Positions 62,567-64,000 of a stretch of DNA of 64,000 bases are shown one piece after another. A model generated the notes under the pieces. It saw nothing but the letters and a program-made list of their open reading frames with translations. It was not told where the DNA came from and ran no database searches. This stretch comes from Rhizobium leguminosarum (lineage in GTDB: Bacteria > Pseudomonadota > Alphaproteobacteria > Rhizobiales > Rhizobiaceae), in NCBI RefSeq assembly GCF_017876795.1, contig NZ_JAGIOR010000002.1:806001-870000 (forward strand), given 5' to 3'. The translations under genes and the position numbers were made by a program. How positions within the stretch are numbered: the first letter of the stretch is position 1; every line of letters begins with the position of its first letter.

Positions 62567-62639
62567 GGAGAGGGCGGAAGCCTCATAACGACAATACGAA
62601 GACACAGCATGTAGCGCTCGATTTCTGGGAGGAGTGAGT

Positions 62640-63707
62640 ATGGCAGGCGTTCAATTCGCGGATGTGCGGAAATCGTTCGGTGTGCATCCGGTCATCAAAG
62701 GCGTCGATATCGACATCGCCGATGGTGAGTTCGTGATCCTGGTCGGCCCGTCGGGTTGTGGCAAATCCACACTGCTGCGGATGCTGGCGGGGCTTGAGAA
62801 CATTTCCGGCGGTGAGATCAAGATCGGCGGGCGCGTCGTCAACACGCTGCCGCCGAAGGACCGAGACATCGCCATGGTGTTTCAGAACTATGCGCTCTAT
62901 CCGCATATGACGGTCGAGCAGAACATGGGCTTCTCGCTGATGCTGAACAAGGCGCCGAAAGCGGAGGCCGAAAAGCGGGTGAAATATGCCGCCGCCATCC
63001 TCGGGCTCGACAAGCTGCTCGATCGCTATCCGCGCCAGCTTTCCGGCGGCCAGCGCCAGCGTGTCGCCATGGGCCGGGCGATCGTGCGCGATCCGGAGGT
63101 CTTCCTGTTCGACGAACCGCTGTCCAACCTCGATGCGAAGCTGCGCGTCGCCATGCGCGCCGAGATCAAGGAGCTGCACCAGCGGCTGAAAACCACCACT
63201 GTCTACGTCACCCACGACCAGATCGAGGCGATGACCATGGCCGACAAGATCGTCGTCATGCATGACGGCGTCGTCGAGCAGATCGGCACGCCGCTCGAGC
63301 TTTACGACACGCCGGCCAATCTCTTTGTCGGCGGCTTCATCGGCTCGCCGGCGATGAACATGATCAAGGGCAGGCTCGATCCGGAAAACCCGACACGTTT
63401 CAAGGCATCTGACGGCACGGCTCTGCCGGTCGCCAATCCGCCGGCCGCCGCCATCGGCCGCGACCTCGTCTACGGGCTTCGCCCGGAATACATCTTGCTC
63501 GATGCCAATGGGCTGCCCGGCGAAATCGTGGTGATCGAGCCGACCGGCTACGAGACGCATCTCACCCTCAAGCTCGGCGGCAGCGATGTCAGCTGCGTCT
63601 TCCGCGAACGCGTCAATGCGCGGCCAGGCGAAATCCTGCGCGTTGGGATCGACGCCGCGCATGTTCATCTCTTCGATGCCGAGAGCGGCCAAAGATTAAC
63701 CGACTGA
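62640..63707 (+). CDS. ABC sugar transporter ATPase (UgpC type)
   Basis: The 355-residue ATPase has Walker [10 protein letters not shown] (about 36-44), [14 protein letters not shown] and Walker [14 protein letters not shown]. The H-loop [14 protein letters not shown] and a C-terminal TOBE domain (about 240-350) follow. GGGAGGAG precedes ATG 62640. It belongs to the gntR-denD cluster and serves the transporter whose binding protein begins at 63858. This ATPase precedes the binding protein, an order differing from the 46-52 kb operon. Confidence 0.95.
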   Translation: MAGVQFADVRKSFGVHPVIKGVDIDIADGEFVILVGPSGCGKSTLLRMLAGLENISGGEIKIGGRVVNTLPPKDRDIAMVFQNYALYPHMTVEQNMGFSLMLNKAPKAEAEKRVKYAAAILGLDKLLDRYPRQLSGGQRQRVAMGRAIVRDPEVFLFDEPLSNLDAKLRVAMRAEIKELHQRLKTTTVYVTHDQIEAMTMADKIVVMHDGVVEQIGTPLELYDTPANLFVGGFIGSPAMNMIKGRLDPENPTRFKASDGTALPVANPPAAAIGRDLVYGLRPEYILLDANGLPGEIVVIEPTGYETHLTLKLGGSDVSCVFRERVNARPGEILRVGIDAAHVHLFDAESGQRLTD

Positions 63708-63764
63708 CGCCGTCCGGCGGCGGCGCGAGGGCGGAGGAGCCCTGTCGTCGCCTGCAGGCCGGCC

Positions 63765-63784
63765 GCATCCCCTCTCCGGGATGC
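63765..63784 (+). promoter_or_regulatory. Hairpin between ATPase and binding-protein genes
   Basis: GCATCCC and GGGATGC flank CTCTCC. It lies about 75 bases before ATG 63858 and may separate expression levels within the operon. Confidence 0.45.
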
Positions 63785-63857
63785 AGGGATCGTCGTTCAC
63801 CAAGCGGGAGGTGAGCGCCGGGGAGTTCGCACCCGCTTTTTGATGAGGAGGAATCTC

Positions 63858-64000
63858 ATGAGGATCAGAAGACGTGACTTTCTTGCCGCCTCGGCTGCCG
63901 TCGCCGGCGCCGCCAGCCTCGGCATCCGGCCATCGCTTGCCCAGGCCGAACCGAGTTACACGCCGGAAAGCGGTGCCAGCCTTCGCCTGCTGCGCTGGAC
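63858..64000 (+). CDS. ABC solute-binding protein, N-terminal part (Tat-exported)
   Basis: The window ends after 47 codons. The N-terminus RIRRRDFLAASAAVAGAASLG with PSLAQA is a Tat signal (twin Arg, cleavage near residue 30). The mature start (TPESGASLRLLRW) fits a family 1 or 5 solute-binding protein. GAGGAGGAATC precedes ATG 63858. Neighbour genes (ATPase 62640, denD, gntR) indicate a sugar-acid ligand, but the family cannot be fixed from this fragment. Confidence 0.75.
   Translation, partial: MRIRRRDFLAASAAVAGAASLGIRPSLAQAEPSYTPESGASLRLLRW

Overview
The window looks like accessory DNA of a Rhizobium of the etli/leguminosarum type. The evidence is GC-rich coding sequence, many ABC sugar transporters of the UgpC class, FadR-, RpiR- and ROK-type regulators, LigD, a cold-shock gene, alphaproteobacterial intergenic palindromes, and minCDE. 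In this genus minCDE sits on a large secondary replicon, so a chromid or megaplasmid is likely (inference).

Layout. 0-7 kb: tail of a flavin monooxygenase, a short PAS/chemoreceptor-tip protein, minCDE behind two overlapping CtrA-like boxes, two small charged proteins, cspA, then an enoyl-CoA hydratase divergent from a protein made of two TetR repressors in one chain. 7-16 kb: a DUF1989-GcvT fusion divergent from an amino-acid permease, an aldo/keto reductase, an amine oxidase, and a MarR gene divergent from a frameshifted haloalkane dehalogenase, with two operators between them. 16-20 kb: a DEDDh exonuclease, a 48-codon DUF1127 gene followed by an array of four hairpins that each show CCTCCTCCC in the loop (cuckoo/CcsR-like small RNAs), then kduI-kduD-gntR for hexuronate breakdown. 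20-31 kb: a large GH94 phosphorylase-like protein, a DUF2026 gene, an L,D-transpeptidase, a drug-type MFS pump with a broken copy of its 3' end about 2.3 kb away, a flagellin remnant, a GH20 hexosaminidase and a methyltransferase with a frameshifted tail.

31-36 kb is a minus-strand operon resembling the poorly understood E. coli sgc operon (FGGY kinase, M42 peptidase/SgcX, BtpA/SgcQ, DeoR/SgcR). Its ABC transporter has collapsed into a small ATPase-permease fusion ORF. 36-44 kb holds a ROK regulator, a SetA-like exporter, an SDR, an RpiR regulator and RidA, divergent from an NTF2-like protein, an M81 (MlrC) peptidase and a D-threonine-aldolase-like PLP enzyme. An RpiR-type operator lies between the two halves.

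44-52 kb: a recombinase remnant, an adenylate cyclase-TPR protein, and a complete ABC sugar operon with an oxidoreductase. 52-64 kb: a dienelactone hydrolase, a small probable stress gene, a DUF606 exporter pair, an SLC13/RCK transporter, LigD, and a gntR-denD-ABC cluster that runs off the end.

Most metabolic genes form regulator-transporter-enzyme modules for sugars, sugar acids or modified amino acids. Decay marks are frequent: two frameshifts, three gene remnants and one collapsed transporter. No tRNA, rRNA, CRISPR array or intact insertion sequence was seen.
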